Shown: piece by piece, positions 21,943 through 24,298 of the stretch
Numbering within the stretch: position 1 is the first letter of the stretch
Layout of the letters: every line of letters starts with the position of its first letter
From: Firmicutes bacterium UBA5766
GTDB lineage: Bacteria > Bacillota > Desulfotomaculia > Desulfotomaculales > Nap2-2B
Direction: 5' to 3'
Assembly: GCA_002418775.1 (NCBI GenBank)
Contig: DIEU01000024.1
Coordinates: 56,544-80,841 of the forward strand
DNA length: 24,298 bases
Notes under the pieces: generated by a model
What the model saw: only the letters and a program-made list of their open reading frames with translations
The model's database searches: none
What the model was told of the DNA's origin: nothing
Translations under genes and position numbers: made by a program

Positions 21943-24108
21943 TTGAATGAACTAGATGAACTGAGATCCAGAGCCAGAGGTCTGATTCCTCTTTTTTACC
22001 CTTCTTCAATTGCAGTAATTGGAGCGTCCGAGGAATTAAGCAAACCGGGTGGAATTGTTTTGGCCCATTTTTTAGAGGACGGCTTTCAGGGAAAAGTGTT
22101 TCCGGTGAACCACCGGCAAAAGGAAATAAAGGGGTTGCAGTGCTATCCGGCGGTGCTGGATATACCGGAACAGGTTGATATGGCTGTTATTGCCGTTGCT
22201 GTTCCCCTGGTCAAGGGAATACTCCAGGAATGTATTGCCAAAGGTGTCAAGGGAGCGATAATTTTTTCCTCGGGATTTGCTGAAGTAGGTGGTGAAGGGA
22301 TTAAACTTCAAGAGGAGCTTAAAAAATTAGTTAACGAGCATAAAATGAGGATCTGCGGGCCTAACTGCATGGGCATTATGAATTACAATAACAACATGAT
22401 GGCAGCTTTTACTTATTCTGGTTCTGGCAATTTTCCTGTAAATTCTCCCCAGGCATCCAAAACTATATGTTTTTTAACTCAAAGCGGTGGTTTTGGGTTG
22501 AGCGTGGCCGTTACAGCAGTTAGTCAAGGCTTGGGTTTTTCTTATTATGTCAGTACGGGCAACGAGGCTGAATCTGATTTTTCCGATTTTCTGGCTTTTT
22601 CAGTGGATGATCCGCAAACCAGCATTATAGCAGGCTATATGGAAGGAATCAGGAATGGCAAAAAACTTGCTTTGGTTGCTGATATGGCAAGGGAAGCAAA
22701 AAAGCCGGTAGTTATTTTTAAAACCGGACGTTATGAAGCTTCCTCCAGGGCTGCCCTTTCGCATACCGGCGCCTTAACCGGTTCTGATATGGTTTATTCT
22801 TCCTTTTTCCGGCAGAAAGGTATCATTCGTCCGGAGAGCATCGAGGAGTTGCTTGCCATACTTACTCTTTTAGAAACAAAAACAATTCTCCAGGGGGAAA
22901 AAGCAGCGATTTTTGCTTCTTCAGGTGGACATGGAGTAATTATGGCAGATAAATGTGTTGAAGCAGGGCTGGAGGTGGCTACCCTGTCTGAAGAAACTCT
23001 TCGGAAAATGTCAAAATTGTTGCCTTCCTTTGCTTCTGTTGTCAACCCAATTGATTTTACTGGCATGGATTTGATTTCGCAGAGTCTTTTTAAAGCATGT
23101 GCGGAAATTGTAGCAGATGATCCCGAAGTGGATATGCTTATTTTTTCATACTGGGTACCAAAAAACATTGAGGAACATACATGGGAACAACTGATTCAAT
23201 TAAAAAATTCTACTTCCAAACCGGTAATTGCCATCATTATGGCGGGCATGACCGGGGCTGCTCTGGAACATATGGTACACCTCAAAAGACAGGGTATTCC
23301 AGTCATAGCAGGGTTAGATTTTGCTGTAAAGGCAATAAAAAAAATTGTTGATTACACTTTTAAAGTAAATTCTGCAAGGCAGGAGATAATCAGACCGGTT
23401 AGCTTTCTGGAAAAGGAAAGGGTTGAGAAGATGCTGGCTGGCTATTCGCCCGGAGCCAGGCTTTCCGAGTCGCAGGCCAAGGAAATCCTGCTGGCCTACG
23501 GCATACCGGTTGCCAGGGAAAGACGCGCTGCAACTGCCCGGGAGGCTGTGTCAGCAGCCGAACAACTCGGCTACCCGGTGGTCTTAAAAATCGATTCACA
23601 GGATATCTTGCATAAAACAGAAGCACGAGGGATTAAGCTAAATCTCGCTTCTGCCGGGCAAGTAGAAGAGGCATTTAAGGAAATATTAGCCAACGCCAGG
23701 AAATATAAACCCGGGGCAAATATAACAGGTGTTTTGGCGCAGGAAATGCTAAAAGAGGGAACCGAAGTTATTGTGGGGATTGGCAATGATCCTGTTTTTG
23801 GTTCTACAGTGATGTTTGGACTGGGAGGAATTCTAGTTGAGCAACTGGGTGACGTTTCCCTGCGGGTGGCGCCGGTTTGTGAGAATGACGCCTGGGAAAT
23901 GCTGCAGGAAATAAAAGGCCACAGTATTCTTGACGGTATGCGCGGGAAACCGCCGGTGGATAAAAGAGCAATTGTGGAAGTTATCCTTAAGTTGTCACAA
24001 CTGGTGGTGGATTTTCCGCAGATAGCGGAACTTGATATCAACCCCCTGATAGTATTTGAAGAGGGGAGAGGGGCTTGTGCAGCCGATGCCTTGATTGTTA
24101 TGAAGTAA
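21943..24108 (+). CDS. ADP-forming acyl-CoA (acetate-CoA) synthetase, fused alpha-beta
   Basis: This 721-residue protein carries an N-terminal CoA-binding Rossmann domain (PSSIAVIGASEELSKPGG), succinyl-CoA-ligase-like domains (CGPNCMGIMN, FLTQSGGFGLS, ALSHTGALTGSD with the phospho-acceptor H274), and a C-terminal ATP-grasp domain (GYPVVLKIDSQDILHKTEA, with H557). The reaction is acyl-CoA + ADP + Pi = acid + CoA + ATP. Single-chain fusions of this kind are common in anaerobes. The start is a TTG at 21943, seven bases after AAGGAGGAG. It diverges from the bbs operon across mobile-element debris. Its acyl substrate (acetyl, propionyl, succinyl or aryl) cannot be read by eye. Downstream to 24156 no terminator is obvious. 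Confidence 0.9.
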   Translation: MNELDELRSRARGLIPLFYPSSIAVIGASEELSKPGGIVLAHFLEDGFQGKVFPVNHRQKEIKGLQCYPAVLDIPEQVDMAVIAVAVPLVKGILQECIAKGVKGAIIFSSGFAEVGGEGIKLQEELKKLVNEHKMRICGPNCMGIMNYNNNMMAAFTYSGSGNFPVNSPQASKTICFLTQSGGFGLSVAVTAVSQGLGFSYYVSTGNEAESDFSDFLAFSVDDPQTSIIAGYMEGIRNGKKLALVADMAREAKKPVVIFKTGRYEASSRAALSHTGALTGSDMVYSSFFRQKGIIRPESIEELLAILTLLETKTILQGEKAAIFASSGGHGVIMADKCVEAGLEVATLSEETLRKMSKLLPSFASVVNPIDFTGMDLISQSLFKACAEIVADDPEVDMLIFSYWVPKNIEEHTWEQLIQLKNSTSKPVIAIIMAGMTGAALEHMVHLKRQGIPVIAGLDFAVKAIKKIVDYTFKVNSARQEIIRPVSFLEKERVEKMLAGYSPGARLSESQAKEILLAYGIPVARERRAATAREAVSAAEQLGYPVVLKIDSQDILHKTEARGIKLNLASAGQVEEAFKEILANARKYKPGANITGVLAQEMLKEGTEVIVGIGNDPVFGSTVMFGLGGILVEQLGDVSLRVAPVCENDAWEMLQEIKGHSILDGMRGKPPVDKRAIVEVILKLSQLVVDFPQIAELDINPLIVFEEGRGACAADALIVMK

Positions 24109-24156
24109 AGGCCATTTAGTTCCTGGACAAGTTTTCAATAAAATAACCGTAAAAAT

Positions 24157-24298
24157 GTGGAAGCACATTTTGAAGAACTGGAAGACACATGGGAAGACAG
24201 GTATCAAAAGGAATATGGATATTGGCGGCCTTATGTGCTGGACGTCATATACAAATATCTGGACTGTGGTGACCTTCATCTGGGTTTTGCCCGGGTGA
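24157..24298 (+). CDS. IS91-like transposase, N-terminal portion, cut by window edge
   Basis: From a GTG at 24157 the frame reads VEAHFEELEDTWEDRYQKEY, GYWRPYVLDVIYKYLDCGDL, HLGFARV and runs off the window. The YLxCGxLxxGFARV block precedes the zinc-binding cysteines in IS91-family transposases. A stop at 24139-24141 closes the frame upstream. No ribosome binding site precedes the GTG, so this could be a truncated copy or begin at a weak start. It marks a mobile element bordering the catabolic cluster. Confidence 0.6.
   Translation, partial: MEAHFEELEDTWEDRYQKEYGYWRPYVLDVIYKYLDCGDLHLGFARV

Noticed and set aside
24155..24298. ATG-started frame ending in TGA at the window end
   Set aside because: The other frame from 24157 carries the IS91-type YLDCGDL...GFARV pattern, so this one is a shadow.

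Overview
The window reads as an accessory catabolic island of a Gram-positive anaerobe, most likely a Desulfotomaculum/Pelotomaculum/Desulfosporosinus-type Peptococcaceae. The basis is strong AGGAGG-type ribosome binding sites, frequent TTG and GTG starts, sigma-A-like promoters, moderate GC, and oxygen-sensitive glycyl-radical chemistry. The lineage is inferred; no phylogenetic marker is present. The cluster encodes fumarate-addition activation of a methylated aromatic (toluene, xylene or cresol type) and the beta-oxidation-like bbs pathway that would convert the benzylsuccinate-type product to an aroyl-CoA plus succinyl-CoA.

Layout. (1) 1-3926, minus strand: bbsE-bbsF-bbsG-bbsH (CoA-transferase pair, acyl-CoA dehydrogenase, enoyl-CoA hydratase cut by the window edge), with its own TTGACA-N17-TAAACT promoter. 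(2) 4077-9683, minus strand: bssC-bssA-bssB (glycyl-radical enzyme and two small Fe-S subunits), activase 1, a small zinc-ribbon protein, activase 2. (3) 9790-10089: the bss leader, built from a collapsed second copy of the head of the other operon (promoter, first 17 codons of the 3-hydroxyacyl-CoA dehydrogenase gene, last 35 codons of bbsA). (4) 10353-12939, plus strand, divergent: a MoxR-type AAA+ ATPase and a protein with an HExxH motif plus a VWA-like domain. (5) 13295-20657, minus strand: hbd-like, crotonase, bbsA, bbsB, bbsC, bbsD, a decayed acyl-CoA dehydrogenase fragment, a VOC/epimerase-like protein, a truncated MaoC hydratase, and a thiolase followed by a terminator. (6) 20658-21942: no intact gene; it holds an apparent ~650-bp insertion, a second copy of the bss-type promoter, and a frameshifted transposase remnant. 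(7) 21943-24108, plus strand: a fused ADP-forming acyl-CoA synthetase. (8) 24157-24298: start of an IS91-like transposase.

How it works together: BssABC, activated by one or both radical-SAM activases, would add the methylarene to fumarate. BbsEF loads CoA (probably from succinyl-CoA), BbsG oxidises, BbsH hydrates, BbsCD oxidises the alcohol, and BbsAB cleaves to aroyl-CoA and succinyl-CoA. The extra dehydrogenase, crotonase and thiolase could handle C4 intermediates, and the ADP-forming synthetase could recover ATP from an acyl-CoA. The MoxR/VWA pair is a plausible maturation or reactivation system for the glycyl-radical enzyme.

The most notable observation is evolutionary and regulatory. 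The bss and bbs operons carry homologous promoters with a dyad in the -35/-10 spacer, and the bss copy still drags remnants of the bbs operon head. This suggests the bss genes were brought under bbs-type control by a duplication followed by deletion.
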